A stretch of 64,000 nt of DNA from Schlesneria paludicola DSM 18645 (GTDB lineage Bacteria; Planctomycetota; Planctomycetia; Planctomycetales; Planctomycetaceae), in contig NZ_JH636435.1 of assembly GCF_000255655.1 (NCBI RefSeq), forward strand, positions 186,001 through 250,000. The letters run 5' to 3'. Made by a program: the position numbers and the translations under genes. Shown here in pieces: positions 37,828 to 47,615 of this stretch (position 1 is its first letter; every line of letters starts with the position of its first letter). Under the pieces are notes generated by a model that ran no database searches, was not told where the DNA came from, and saw only the letters and a program-made list of their open reading frames with translations.

Positions 37828-38844
37828 ATGATTCGCTGGCTTTTGTCAATTGGGGTGGCGATTTTGGCACTCGGTAACTGTGCGTCGGCGGGGGATGATG
37901 TCATCCCAAACGTGGTCCTGGGAATTCACGGGGGGATCGGCGAAGACAAGAAGGACATGACGCCGGAAATTGAAGCGAGGGTTCGCGCCGCCTTGAATGC
38001 CGCACTGAAAGCAGGAAAGGCGAAGCTCGATACTGGAGGAACCAGCTTAGATGCCGTGGAAACAGCGATTCGAGTTATGGAGGACGACTCGATCTTAAAC
38101 GCAGGTCGAGGAGCCGTGTTCACGCACGAGGGCCGCAATGAACTAGATGCATCGATCATGGATGGGAAAACAAAAAAGGCCGGAGCCGTTGCGAGTGTCA
38201 CGACGGTGAAGAATCCCATCTCTGCCGCGCGTGCTGTCATGGAGAAGACAAGGCATGTGATGCTGATCGGTGAAGGGGCGGAAGTCTTCGCCGCCAAGCA
38301 AGGGTTGGAGATTGTCGATCCCTCGTACTTCTGGACGGAACACGAATGGAAAGCCATTCTGGACATCTGGAAGAAGGAGGCCGCCGCGAGAAACAACGGA
38401 CAAGCCGTGATCCCCGCGATCGCGAAACCGCACTTGGGAACGGTCGGAGCAGTCGCCATTGATGCTCAAAGAAATTTGGCTGCGGGAACATCGACCGGTG
38501 GATTACAGAATAAAATGCATGGTCGGATTGGCGACTCGCCTATTATTGGAGCAGGGACGTACGCAGACAACGAAGCGGCCGCCATTTCGTGTACGGGTAC
38601 GGGCGAGTTCTTTATTCGCTTTTCGGTTTCGCACGAGATCGTGGCGCAGATGAAGTACAAGAAAGTGTCGTCGAAAGAAGCTGCGGAAGATGTCATCAAT
38701 CGGCAATTGAAGGAGTTAAATGCAGAGGGCGCTGCGATCGTACTCGACAAGTCCGGTCAGTTTACGACCGCTCGCAATAGTGAGGGACTCTATCGCGGCT
38801 GGATTACAGCCGATGGTGCAGTCACGGTTCGAATTTACGAATAA
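37828..38844 (+). CDS. Exported isoaspartyl peptidase/L-asparaginase (Ntn-hydrolase)
   Basis: A 338-residue type-2 asparaginase that hydrolyses asparagine or isoaspartyl dipeptides. A signal peptide (WLLSIGVAILALGNCASA) exports it. The enzyme part begins NVVLGIHGGIG and contains SLDAVETAIRVMEDDSILNAGRG. The autoprocessing site is HLGTVGAVA, with the nucleophile Thr near residue 205, followed by GTSTGGLQNKMHGRIGDSPIIGAGTYAD, the usual substrate loop. It should split itself into alpha and beta chains. ATG at 37828 with GAGGTG upstream; a TTG lies one codon earlier. A BlaI-like regulator follows after 150 bp. Confidence 0.92.
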   Translation: MIRWLLSIGVAILALGNCASAGDDVIPNVVLGIHGGIGEDKKDMTPEIEARVRAALNAALKAGKAKLDTGGTSLDAVETAIRVMEDDSILNAGRGAVFTHEGRNELDASIMDGKTKKAGAVASVTTVKNPISAARAVMEKTRHVMLIGEGAEVFAAKQGLEIVDPSYFWTEHEWKAILDIWKKEAAARNNGQAVIPAIAKPHLGTVGAVAIDAQRNLAAGTSTGGLQNKMHGRIGDSPIIGAGTYADNEAAAISCTGTGEFFIRFSVSHEIVAQMKYKKVSSKEAAEDVINRQLKELNAEGAAIVLDKSGQFTTARNSEGLYRGWITADGAVTVRIYE

Positions 38845-38996
38845 TCACAACAACGAACATTCGGACTCGACATTCGTTTGAGGCACTTGTGCGGTAGCGG
38901 CATCGGCCGAATGACCGCGGATACATCATGTTGGCGCGATGTCTCGCTGGCTTGTTGGAGTCTCGCTTTGAATCGTTGAACCGATCCGGAACAGTT

Positions 38997-39419
38997 ATGG
39001 CAAAGAAGAAACGAACGCCGAAGCTTTCGGCCGGTGAATTCCGGTTGATGGGCGTGCTCTGGGAGCATGGTCCGCTTACCCTGGGCGAGGCGTATCAGAC
39101 CCAGCCTGGACAGCTCGGATACACAACGATTCAGACCCAATTGAATCGTCTGGTCGACAAAGGCGTTGCTGCTCGAACCAAAGAGCGACCCATGAGGTAT
39201 CGCGCACTTGTCGATCCGCAGGTCGCCGGTGACAGCCTACTGCAGCTTCTGGTCGATACCGTCGGCAAAGGAAGCATCGTACCGCTCGTCGCGCAGCTCA
39301 TCGCACGCACATCGCTTACGATGGAAGTGGCCCTGGAACTGAAGGCTCTGGTTGATGAATCAATGCCCAAGCCGACGAAACGCCCGAAGAAGGCTGCCGC
39401 AAAACGGAAAGCGAAGTAA
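38997..39419 (+). CDS. BlaI/MecI/CopY family transcriptional regulator (second copy)
   Basis: A 140-residue winged-helix regulator. KLSAGEFRLMGVLWEHGPLTLGE, the recognition part TTIQTQLNRLVDKGVAARTK and RPMRYRALVDPQVAGDSLL match the BlaI family. The C-terminus is a very basic Lys/Ala/Pro tail (KPTKRPKKAAAKRKAK), which may bind DNA non-specifically. ATG at 38997. Unlike the locus at 16 kb there is no M56 peptidase beside it, and I saw no BlaI-type palindrome upstream, so its inducer mechanism is unclear. Confidence 0.87.
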   Translation: MAKKKRTPKLSAGEFRLMGVLWEHGPLTLGEAYQTQPGQLGYTTIQTQLNRLVDKGVAARTKERPMRYRALVDPQVAGDSLLQLLVDTVGKGSIVPLVAQLIARTSLTMEVALELKALVDESMPKPTKRPKKAAAKRKAK

Positions 39420-39467
39420 GTCGAATTGAATGCACGCGAGCAATCGATTGTCCCGCCTGCCCTAGCC

Positions 39468-40181
39468 TCATTCCGTAGGCGGACGTTCAAGAGGGCCTGC
39501 GTCTTTGGACGGAATCTCGCCTTTCTCGCCTGGAACTAATCCTCGTCGCATCGCGTAACGAACCAGGCCAGGGATGTCGTGGATTCCCAATCGATCCATG
39601 ATCTGTGAACGATGGGTTTCGACGGTCTTGGCGCTGATTTCGAGGATTCTGGCGATTCCCTTCGTCGTCTGACCCTCGGTAATCAACCGCAAAATCTCAC
39701 GCTGCCGCGGCGTCAGAGGGTCCGCCGCCGCCGCCGTCGACTGCGTCTCGCCCATTAATTGCATGTAACTGGACATCATCTGTTTCGAGACCGCTGGCGT
39801 CAGATAGGACTCACCGCGAATTACCGAATTGATAGCAAATTGCAGCTCCGCGGCATCGGCGTCTTTCAGCAGATATCCGGCGGCGCCGGAACGCACGGCC
39901 TGTCCTACGAACTCCTCATTGGCATGCATGGAGACGATAATCACGCGAACTTCAGGGAATTCCTTGAAGACACGCTCCGCAACGGTCAGCCCATTCATAT
40001 TGGGCATGGCAATGTCGGTCAGTAGCACGTGGGGCCGCAGTCGCGCGACAAGTTCGAGAGCCTGAAAACCGTCGCTTGCTTCACCGACGACTTCAAATTC
40101 AGGGACACTCTGTAGGATCGACCGAAATCCCGCCCTGATTAGCGCATGATCGTCAGCGACGATCAGCCGGATAGATGTCAT
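39468..40181 (-). CDS. NarL/FixJ-type response regulator
   Basis: A 237-residue response regulator. The receiver domain (residues 1-122) has the acidic pair IVADDHALIRAG, the phosphoacceptor Asp56 in LLTDIAMPNMNG, and the Lys of GYLLKDAD near residue 105. The LuxR-type helix-turn-helix is at about 153-218 (LTPRQREILRLITEGQTTKGIARILEISAKTVETHRSQIM in outline). A short, proline-rich tail follows. It lies 38 bp downstream of the PAS histidine kinase gene and is its evident partner. Confidence 0.94.
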   Translation of the reverse strand: MTSIRLIVADDHALIRAGFRSILQSVPEFEVVGEASDGFQALELVARLRPHVLLTDIAMPNMNGLTVAERVFKEFPEVRVIIVSMHANEEFVGQAVRSGAAGYLLKDADAAELQFAINSVIRGESYLTPAVSKQMMSSYMQLMGETQSTAAAADPLTPRQREILRLITEGQTTKGIARILEISAKTVETHRSQIMDRLGIHDIPGLVRYAMRRGLVPGEKGEIPSKDAGPLERPPTE

Positions 40182-40219
40182 AAGAGTGGCACTTTCTTCA
40201 CGAAGCCTACTATCGCCGG

Positions 40220-42838
40220 TCAGGAGCGTGTTAATCGAAATCGAGCAAAAACGGTCGTTCCCTTCGCGGGTTCTGAAACGATCTCGAACTGACCATCTGC
40301 AAGGTTGGCTCGTTCCTGCATGCTGATCAGTCCCAGGCTATTTCCTTCTGCAGCGCGCTCGCGTGCCGCAGCCACATTGAAGCCCGCACCGTCGTCTTGG
40401 ATCTTGAGGGTCAATTCTCCGTCAGCTTCCCGCAACTGGATCTCAATTTGTCGTGCGCCCGCATGGCGCATGGCGTTTGTCACGGCTTCTTGAGTAATAC
40501 GGTAACAAACGGTGGCCAAATCAGTAGGGACAACCAAATCGGGGGGGGTGACCGATAGATGGTCGACAAAGCCACCGATCTTTGCCTGCTGCTTCAAATA
40601 CCAATGAAGGGTCGCCGCTAGCCCCAAATCGTCGAGGTGCGGCGGCCTCATATTCAGGGACAGGTTGCGCACCTGATCCACGGTATGATCAATCAGCGAG
40701 ACGCTCTCCTCTAAACGCTTCTTAAGCTGTTCACTGACCGACATCTGGATGGCACGAAGATTCATTTTGGTCGCGGTCAATCCCTGGCCGATTTCATCGT
40801 GTAATTCACGGGCCAAGTGCCGCAATTCGGCTTCGCGCGTCGTGATCAATTGCCGCGACAAGACTTCTAACCGCTGGCGGCTGGCACGCAGTTCTTCATC
40901 CGCCTGCTTGCGCTCCGTAATATCTTGATGCGTTCCCACCATCCGAGTTGGCCGACCTTGCGCATCACGATTGACGAAACCGCGTGAAAGAATATCGCGA
41001 TACTCGCCCGATTTGTGACGCATGCGAAATTCGGATTCGTAATTCTCTTGGGTGCTTTTCAGGAATGATCGCAGGTGCTCGCGGGCAGATGACCGGTCCT
41101 CTGGGTGAACCAGTTCCAGCCAGGTGTCGAATTCATTCGACACCTCCTCATCGCGATAGCCGAGAATTGACTTCCATCTTGGGGAGTAAAAAATGCACTT
41201 TCGTTCCAGATCAAGATCCCACAAACCCTCATTCGCGCCACGCAATGCCAATTGAAAACGCTCTTCACTGGTTCGCAGTGCGACTTCAATGGCCTTAATG
41301 GCGGTGATATCCAGAATTCCACCGACGATAAGTCCCTCGCCGACACCTGGACCACGCTCAAAGAGCATGACCTGCATCAGGACAATCAGCTGCTTGCCGG
41401 ACTTGGTAATCAATCGAGCTTCGTTGCGATCAATTCGCCCCTGGCTGGCGTTGTTCAGCAATTGCAGAACCTTGCCGTGATCATCGGGATGAAACAAGAC
41501 CCCCCAGCCGTCTCGCTTCAAATCCTCGTCTGTATAACCGCTCAGCATTCCGTAACGCGGTCGTACCCATTCGACTTCAAACATCGCAGGTTGACTGAAG
41601 CGACCGGCAAACGTGACACTTCGGGTAATTTCAGAAATTGCCGCGTAACGCATTTCGCTTTCGCGAAAACGTTGTTCGCTTTCTCGCAGGTCATTGTCGA
41701 CACGTTGTTGGTCGGTGATGTCCTTGCAGATTCCCCACAAGCGGACCGGCGTTCCATCACAGGCTCGTTCAACGGTACCGAACGAATCGAGCCAGCGTAA
41801 CTCGCCATCGGCGCGACGAATCTGATGTTTCAACCGATACGAAGTGTTTGAGTCAATCGACTCGCGAACTGCAGTGCGAATGAACGACTGAGCCTCGTCT
41901 GGAAGAACTCGCAGGCACTCTTCGCGTGTCGGAACAATACTCCTGGGATCGTACCCGGCAATTCGGTAGACTTCCTCAGACCACCAGATGGTTTGATCGA
42001 AATCCCATTCCCAGACGCCGAGCCCAGCCATCCGTTGGGCGGCTTTGAGGCGGGATTCACTTTCCGCAAGAGTATGCTGCGCTGTGACCCGCTCGGTGAC
42101 ATCTTGCACAATTCCCACGAACCGACCAGGGATTCCGGCGTGACCTTCGTCAAATTGCCCGCTATTCCAAAGCCAGCAGGTTTTCCGGTCTGGTCGATTC
42201 AGCCGCACTTCCACCGAGAAGGATTCTCGCTTGGCGAGCGCGGATTCAATCACCGTCTTGAGTCGATCCGCATCGACGGGCGAAAGTAATTTGTAATAGT
42301 CTTCGAACGTCGCGTCGAACGTCGCGAGACCAATCATTTCCAGACATTCCGGAGACCAATGCAGGACATTCGTTTCAAGTTCCCATTCCCAGACGCCCAT
42401 CCTGGCCGTCTTGAGTGCGAGTGCCAAACTTCGTCGCGCGTCCGATTCGGACTGTCGAGTCCGCTGTTCCGTTCGGCGGAGTTGGTCGCGTTCGAGGACT
42501 CGCTTGACCACATGTCCAAGTCGGCCCAGCTGATTGAGCGCCAGATATTCTTGTGCTCCTGCCTGAATCGCGGATTGCTCGAGCGCCTCTCCACCTTGAT
42601 CGGCAACGACGATCCACGGAGGACCGTCTAATAGCCAAGAACTTGCCTTCAGCAACCGAGCGCACTCGAAATCGCTGACGACGATGTCGTACCCGGGAAC
42701 CGACTCGGCTCTCAACTCGGTCGCGCTCACATGAGTCACTGAAGGGACATAGCGGGCACTGCGGAAGGCGTCGGCGATGCATTGGGTCTCCCTTTCAGGA
42801 TGGCCCAGCATGAGGACTTTCAATTGCGATTGAACCAC
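40220..42838 (-). CDS. Multi-PAS sensor histidine kinase (HisKA_3 type)
   Basis: An 872-residue soluble sensor kinase, with no membrane helices. Residues ~5-118 resemble a receiver domain that keeps Asp56 (VVSDFE) but lacks the acidic pair, so probably a pseudo-receiver. Four PAS/PAC units follow, about 135-250, 262-378, 395-515 and 525-645, each closed by a DVTER/DITDQ/DITAI/DITER-type end. The HisKA_3 dimerisation helix has the phospho-His680 in LARELHDEIGQGL. The HATPase domain has QEAVTNAMRHAGA and DDGAGF. It phosphorylates the NarL-type regulator encoded just downstream. The signal is unknown; PAS domains suggest a cytoplasmic small-molecule, redox or light cue. Confidence 0.92.
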   Translation of the reverse strand: MVQSQLKVLMLGHPERETQCIADAFRSARYVPSVTHVSATELRAESVPGYDIVVSDFECARLLKASSWLLDGPPWIVVADQGGEALEQSAIQAGAQEYLALNQLGRLGHVVKRVLERDQLRRTEQRTRQSESDARRSLALALKTARMGVWEWELETNVLHWSPECLEMIGLATFDATFEDYYKLLSPVDADRLKTVIESALAKRESFSVEVRLNRPDRKTCWLWNSGQFDEGHAGIPGRFVGIVQDVTERVTAQHTLAESESRLKAAQRMAGLGVWEWDFDQTIWWSEEVYRIAGYDPRSIVPTREECLRVLPDEAQSFIRTAVRESIDSNTSYRLKHQIRRADGELRWLDSFGTVERACDGTPVRLWGICKDITDQQRVDNDLRESEQRFRESEMRYAAISEITRSVTFAGRFSQPAMFEVEWVRPRYGMLSGYTDEDLKRDGWGVLFHPDDHGKVLQLLNNASQGRIDRNEARLITKSGKQLIVLMQVMLFERGPGVGEGLIVGGILDITAIKAIEVALRTSEERFQLALRGANEGLWDLDLERKCIFYSPRWKSILGYRDEEVSNEFDTWLELVHPEDRSSAREHLRSFLKSTQENYESEFRMRHKSGEYRDILSRGFVNRDAQGRPTRMVGTHQDITERKQADEELRASRQRLEVLSRQLITTREAELRHLARELHDEIGQGLTATKMNLRAIQMSVSEQLKKRLEESVSLIDHTVDQVRNLSLNMRPPHLDDLGLAATLHWYLKQQAKIGGFVDHLSVTPPDLVVPTDLATVCYRITQEAVTNAMRHAGARQIEIQLREADGELTLKIQDDGAGFNVAAARERAAEGNSLGLISMQERANLADGQFEIVSEPAKGTTVFARFRLTRS

Positions 42839-43361
42839 AAGAATGCCCCGCCGATTGTTGATTGTTGATCAGATCGCCTGATTGAACCGCTCGCAAACGA
42901 AATCCAGCTTCAATTCAGCCGTCTCGCATTCAGTCGTCACTCCACCAGTGAACCTCGTGATCGTCTGATTCTGGGCCGACGCTCGGCGCAATAGCAAGTC
43001 CGCCACCTGATACGAGGCAAATTCGAATCGATTCTGAATGCGAGACGAGAACGTTCGTGCGGACAGGCATCCGAATGGCTTGGACGCAACATTCCCCATG
43101 AATTGCTCGCACGCTCACACGGGCGATCACCGTGGATGAGGGACGCAGCATTGACTTCATGGTAATATCAGCGTCACGTGGAACCGACATACCCAGTCCC
43201 TGGATGTGATGAACAGGTCGAGCATCCAGGCAATGTCCCTTGGGGTGTCCTTGGGGCGAAGATTGCCGGAACTGCAGACGCCGGTTGTTGCCTCGGTTGA
43301 ATGTTCGTTAAAAATAGACATCTCGACAGGTGCTTGCTCAATTTAAGTGCACGTTAACGCA
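42839..43361. other. Intergenic between divergent genes
   Basis: About 520 bp upstream of the kinase gene and plsY. Overlapping short minus-strand frames (42869-43190) lack ribosome sites and recognisable features. Nothing else stood out. Confidence 0.4.
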
Positions 43362-44036
43362 ATGGTCAATATGATTCTCTTGGCATTACTCAGTTATTTG
43401 GCAGGTTCCGTTCCCTTTGGATTGATTATCGGCAAAGTAATCAAGGGAATTGACTTACGGAATCATGGAAGCGGGAATATTGGGGCGACAAATGCCTGGC
43501 GCGTCCTCGGGAAAGGGTGGGGGCTTGTCTGTCTGCTTCTGGATGCATTAAAGGGGTTATTGCCTGTTGCGTTTTTTCCGCCGATCTTTTTCGCGGCATC
43601 GGATCCGCAATTCCCCCACGCATTCGTTGTCGCCGGGATCGCGACCATCATCGGGCACATGTTCCCGTGCTGGCTGGGCTTTCGCGGAGGCAAAGGTGTC
43701 GCAACGTCGCTGGGCGTGCTGATGATCCTCAGCCCCTATGGTGTCCTGCTGGCGGCAGCACTCTTTTTCGTGACGCTCGGAATCTGGAGATATGTATCCC
43801 TCAGTTCGATGATCGCAGCCATCGGCTATGGTGGCTATGAGCTCTGCCGACACCTTCCCGCGCCATTTGGGCCCACCTCATGGAGCCAGTCGATCTTCGC
43901 CATCATGATTCCATTGCTGATTATCATCCGCCATCGAGCGAACATCGGTCGATTGTTACGAGGCGAAGAGTCGAAGCTCGGCTCAAAGCGGGTCTCCCAA
44001 CAAGATGCAGTAACTCAGGCGACGATCGTCAAATGA
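43362..44036 (+). CDS. plsY: Acyl-phosphate:glycerol-3-phosphate acyltransferase
   Basis: A 224-residue inner-membrane enzyme making lysophosphatidic acid from acyl-phosphate and glycerol-3-phosphate, an early step of phospholipid synthesis. All PlsY motifs are visible: LAGSVPFGLIIGK near residue 14, LRNHGSGNIGATNAWR near residue 32, and HMFPCWLGFRGGKGVATSLG near residue 105. About five to six membrane segments fit the family. Start choice is uncertain: ATG at 43362, an ATG at 43371, or a GTG at 43347. A polar tail after residue ~195 is slightly longer than usual. No plsX is nearby. Confidence 0.93.
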   Translation: MVNMILLALLSYLAGSVPFGLIIGKVIKGIDLRNHGSGNIGATNAWRVLGKGWGLVCLLLDALKGLLPVAFFPPIFFAASDPQFPHAFVVAGIATIIGHMFPCWLGFRGGKGVATSLGVLMILSPYGVLLAAALFFVTLGIWRYVSLSSMIAAIGYGGYELCRHLPAPFGPTSWSQSIFAIMIPLLIIIRHRANIGRLLRGEESKLGSKRVSQQDAVTQATIVK

Positions 44037-44071
44037 GAGACGCTGATTCTTGATCTTGCGATCCTGCAAAC

Positions 44072-47000
44072 TCAGTCAACGAAGACAAACTCATTCAAGT
44101 TAAGTAAGAGCCGGCACGCGCTGATCAGGCCGTGCTGTTGGGCATAGGCCGTCAGTTCTGACTGTTCATCGACCGTCGGCTTTCGTGCAAAGGAGAGCTC
44201 AAATGCCCACTCCAACTGCTCGTGTTGAGAGCTTTTCTCGGACTCGACACGCATGGCCAGATGTTTTGCCATCGTCAGCATTAGTCGATTGTTCAGAAGG
44301 GCTAGTGCTTGAAGCGCTGTGAGGGTTTCGTTCCGCTTGTCGACACTCATCGAAGGATCGGCACAGTCGAGCGTCGACATAAAGGGCTGGGGTTGCGACC
44401 TGACGAGGAATCTGTAAACCGACCGGCGATGGATTTGAGTGTCTTCGGGGTCGTGCAATTGATACTCGTAATGCGGTGAATGCTCTGGCTTTTCGACGAC
44501 GAAATCTTTGAACGCAGGACCACCCATCTTCCGGTTCAGCATCCCCGCGACGGCGAGCGCAGAGTCTCGAATTGCCTCTGCCTCAAGCTTACGTCGGTTC
44601 ATTCGCCACAGGTAGACATTCCCGGCGTCGATCGTCGCCTCGGCTGCACCATCGGTCACATTGGAACTCTGACGATACGTCGCGCTGTTGACGATCAGTC
44701 GATGGAGTTGCTTCAAGCTCTGGCCGCCGTCACGAAACTCAATGGCAAGCCAGTCGAGCAACTCGGGGTGTGACGGAAGTTGACCCATGCGCCCGAAATC
44801 ATTGGGTGAATCGACGATTCCTCGGCCAAAGTGATACTGCCATACCCGATTGACGATGGAACGCCAGGTCAGGGGATTGTCCTGGGCCGTAATCCACTTC
44901 GCGAGCCGCAGCCGTCGTGTACCTTCCGACTGATCGGGCGAGTTGTCGAACTCTGTAACTCCTCCACGCTGCAACGCCACCGTTCCGGGGCCCACAACCT
45001 TTCCTGGACGGGTCACATCTCCTCGGGCCAATACAGAGATCGGACGTGGTTTCCCGCCTGTGTGTCCTGTCCCTTGAAATGTCCCGCTTCCCGTGTGGAT
45101 TGTTCCCGCGTAGACCCGATTGGGTGCGGGGAGTGCTGCAAGTGACCCTTTCACGTTATCCAAAGACTTCTTGACGTCGCTGGCTGCCGCAAGCGTATTC
45201 GCATCGACGACGGAATCGAGTAACTCCTCTCGCTGCCGTTCCAGTGCAGTCACGGATTCGGTCGGTGATATTGCATTGCCAGGGTAGAACCCGTCGACCA
45301 GATTCGATCGTTGCCAGCGCGGTGCCGCTTCGATTGAATCAAGGCTGCGCACAGGGCAGCCGCTCGCGATGTTCAATCCACTGCCATCAACGACAGACAG
45401 TTCGGACAGCGCGAAGATGAAGTCGTTCTGGCGTGGAGCCAGTTTTGTTGCGGTGACACGAACGAACCGTCCCGCTTTTCCGCCGGCCGAGAAAATCAGT
45501 GGCTTCGTACCGGGATTCATGACGTCTTGGCCCGTCAGGTCCGCAACCATCGTCGACTGTTCAAAATTGTCGAAATCACTGAGTTCAACCTTGAACCGTA
45601 CCGGAAAGCCAAACCCATCGCCGATGTTATTGAATGAATCGCTGCAACCAGCCAGTTGGATCGACTCTAAGGCTCGCGATTTCCCGAGGTCAATCTGAAC
45701 CCACTTGGGCCGATCGTTCGAGGATTCAATCTGACTGTGATACCCAAATTGCACAGAGGTTTCGGCTTTCGGGCGGCCCGCTGCCGCGATTCGTTTGTTG
45801 AGTGCCTGAAGCGATTCGCCTCCCAATTCCGTAATGCGAGCTTCAAGTTGCCCAAGGTGAGTTTTCAGTTCCGATTGTTTTGCCAGCAGATTCGCCCGAG
45901 AAGACCGAACGGCGGGATCGATGTCGTACTGCCGATCAACACGGTCGAGTGCCGCGAAAACGGCTTGCAATCGGTAGTAGTCGTCTTGAACGACGGGATC
46001 GAATTTATGGTTGTGACATCGGGCACATTGCACCGTCAGGCTGATGAACGAATTGCACGTGTTTGAGACCATATCGTCGCGGTCAAGCATTCGGGCAATC
46101 ATACCGTCGACCTTCGTCTCGGGAACTTCGGCGTGACCGATAAAGTCCCATGGCCCGGCGGCGATGAATCCGGTCGCCGTGATTCCATCTTCCGTCTCCG
46201 GGGCAATCACGTCTCCGGCAATTTGCTCTTCCACAAATTGATGATACGGCTTGTCTTGATTGAATGACCGAATGACATAGTCGCGATAGGGCCACGCGTT
46301 GTTGCGCGGCTGATCTTTGTCATAGCCATGCGTGTCGCCATAGTGAACCACGTCGAGCCAGTGTCGCGCCCAGCGTTCACCGTAGTGCGGCGAAGCCAAT
46401 AACCGCTCGACGAGTCGCTCATATGCCCCCTGTTCGCGATCGGCGAGAAAGTTCTGCATCTCCTCCGGCGTGGGGGGGAGGCCAATCAAGTCGAAATAGA
46501 GCCGACGTGCCAGCGTCCGACGATCCGCTTCGGGTGATGGTCTCAATCCCTTCTCAGCCAGCTTCGCGAGTACAAACGAGTCAATCGCGGTCGCCTGCTC
46601 AGGTACTTTTGTCTTATCATGAGGAACTGCAGGGCGAACGAGACCTTTCAGTGACCACCAGTCGTACGGATCTGTCAACGCGACCTTGTCGACGCCGTCC
46701 GGCCACGTTGCCCCCTGATCGATCCAGCGCGCGAGCAGTTCAATTTGCTGCGAAGAGAAGGGGGGGCCTTCCGGCGGCATGCGATCACTGCCGCGACTGC
46801 TGATTCGCTCGATGATTGCACTGGATTTGCTGTCACCCGCGACGATGATCGGGCCCGATTCACCACCTGTGATTGCCGCTTGCTTTACATCCAGCCGCAA
46901 ACCACTCTTCGACGCGGTCGAACCATGACAAGCAACACAGCGGCTTGAAAGTAGCGGTTGGATGTCGCGGACAAAATCCACACGATCAGCCTCACGATCT

Positions 47001-47086
47001 TCTGCGATCGCCAAAGGTTCCGACAAGCAAAACCAGAAGACACCGATCGCGACCATCACTGCGAATCGGCAGGCAACTTGTCCCAT
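44072..47086 (-). CDS. Planctomycete cytochrome C/DUF1549/DUF1553 protein with an F5/8-type C-like insert
   Basis: A 1004-residue exported protein of the large planctomycete family. A signal segment (VMVAIGVFWFCLSEPLAIA) precedes the PSCyt1 domain, with heme-type CVACH at 50-54 and the MPPEGPP strand. DUF1549 follows, including LDVVHYGDTHGYDKDQPR and a second CARCHNHKFDP motif. Residues ~420-560 contain an F5/8 type C-like segment (KWVQIDLGKSRALESIQLAG). The C-terminal DUF1553 domain has RIVNRVWQYHFGRGIVDSPNDFG-type sequence and ends LLNLNEFVFVD. Biochemical function is unproven; a carbohydrate-binding, electron-transfer role is inferred. The ATG at 47086 starts the signal segment. Divergent from a DUF1501 gene. 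Confidence 0.9.
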   Translation of the reverse strand: MGQVACRFAVMVAIGVFWFCLSEPLAIAEDREADRVDFVRDIQPLLSSRCVACHGSTASKSGLRLDVKQAAITGGESGPIIVAGDSKSSAIIERISSRGSDRMPPEGPPFSSQQIELLARWIDQGATWPDGVDKVALTDPYDWWSLKGLVRPAVPHDKTKVPEQATAIDSFVLAKLAEKGLRPSPEADRRTLARRLYFDLIGLPPTPEEMQNFLADREQGAYERLVERLLASPHYGERWARHWLDVVHYGDTHGYDKDQPRNNAWPYRDYVIRSFNQDKPYHQFVEEQIAGDVIAPETEDGITATGFIAAGPWDFIGHAEVPETKVDGMIARMLDRDDMVSNTCNSFISLTVQCARCHNHKFDPVVQDDYYRLQAVFAALDRVDRQYDIDPAVRSSRANLLAKQSELKTHLGQLEARITELGGESLQALNKRIAAAGRPKAETSVQFGYHSQIESSNDRPKWVQIDLGKSRALESIQLAGCSDSFNNIGDGFGFPVRFKVELSDFDNFEQSTMVADLTGQDVMNPGTKPLIFSAGGKAGRFVRVTATKLAPRQNDFIFALSELSVVDGSGLNIASGCPVRSLDSIEAAPRWQRSNLVDGFYPGNAISPTESVTALERQREELLDSVVDANTLAAASDVKKSLDNVKGSLAALPAPNRVYAGTIHTGSGTFQGTGHTGGKPRPISVLARGDVTRPGKVVGPGTVALQRGGVTEFDNSPDQSEGTRRLRLAKWITAQDNPLTWRSIVNRVWQYHFGRGIVDSPNDFGRMGQLPSHPELLDWLAIEFRDGGQSLKQLHRLIVNSATYRQSSNVTDGAAEATIDAGNVYLWRMNRRKLEAEAIRDSALAVAGMLNRKMGGPAFKDFVVEKPEHSPHYEYQLHDPEDTQIHRRSVYRFLVRSQPQPFMSTLDCADPSMSVDKRNETLTALQALALLNNRLMLTMAKHLAMRVESEKSSQHEQLEWAFELSFARKPTVDEQSELTAYAQQHGLISACRLLLNLNEFVFVD

Positions 47087-47615
47087 CACGCGCGTATCCT
47101 CAATCTGTGGCAACATCGATTTCGCATCGGCAATGGCTTGCATCACGTCGCCGCTGTCCGGCAACGTGATGCAAGCCTCGTTCATCCATTTGCCGGATTG
47201 TCGATGCATCCTATTCGATATCAAGGTGACAAATCAAAATCGGGTGTTGCGAATTTCCTTTCTGTCGCTGAATTCTCGAGCGACCTTTGCCATTCCGTGA
47301 GCAAGGAACGAACGCGCGGTTCTCATTCCATCGACGAGTCTGCTGGCACTGATTGCATCGATCATGCTGGGCGCGGCCGATGTCCGCTTCGGTAAAATCC
47401 ATCCAGAATGGATTGCCCTCCCCACGCATCAGCGGTTACTTTTGCTTTCGGCGCGTTCCCAATGTCGTTGCTCGTTAGAGTGGCGTACGCTTTGTGGTAC
47501 TTCGACGGAAACGACCACTGCATCATGCGAAATCGGGTTTTCACAGAGCCGCGACAGACCAGTTGTTGAATCCACGTACCAGACGCGCCGTCGGAAATCA
47601 TGAGGAGTTGATGGG
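47087..47615. other. Divergent promoter region of a DUF1553/DUF1501 pair
   Basis: About 530 bp between the two divergent genes. Frames run through it on both strands, but none has family features. No clear operator palindrome was noticed. Confidence 0.4.

Noticed and set aside
42869-43190. Two overlapping short minus-strand frames upstream of the kinase gene
   Set aside because: They compete for the same DNA and neither has a ribosome site or a family pattern.
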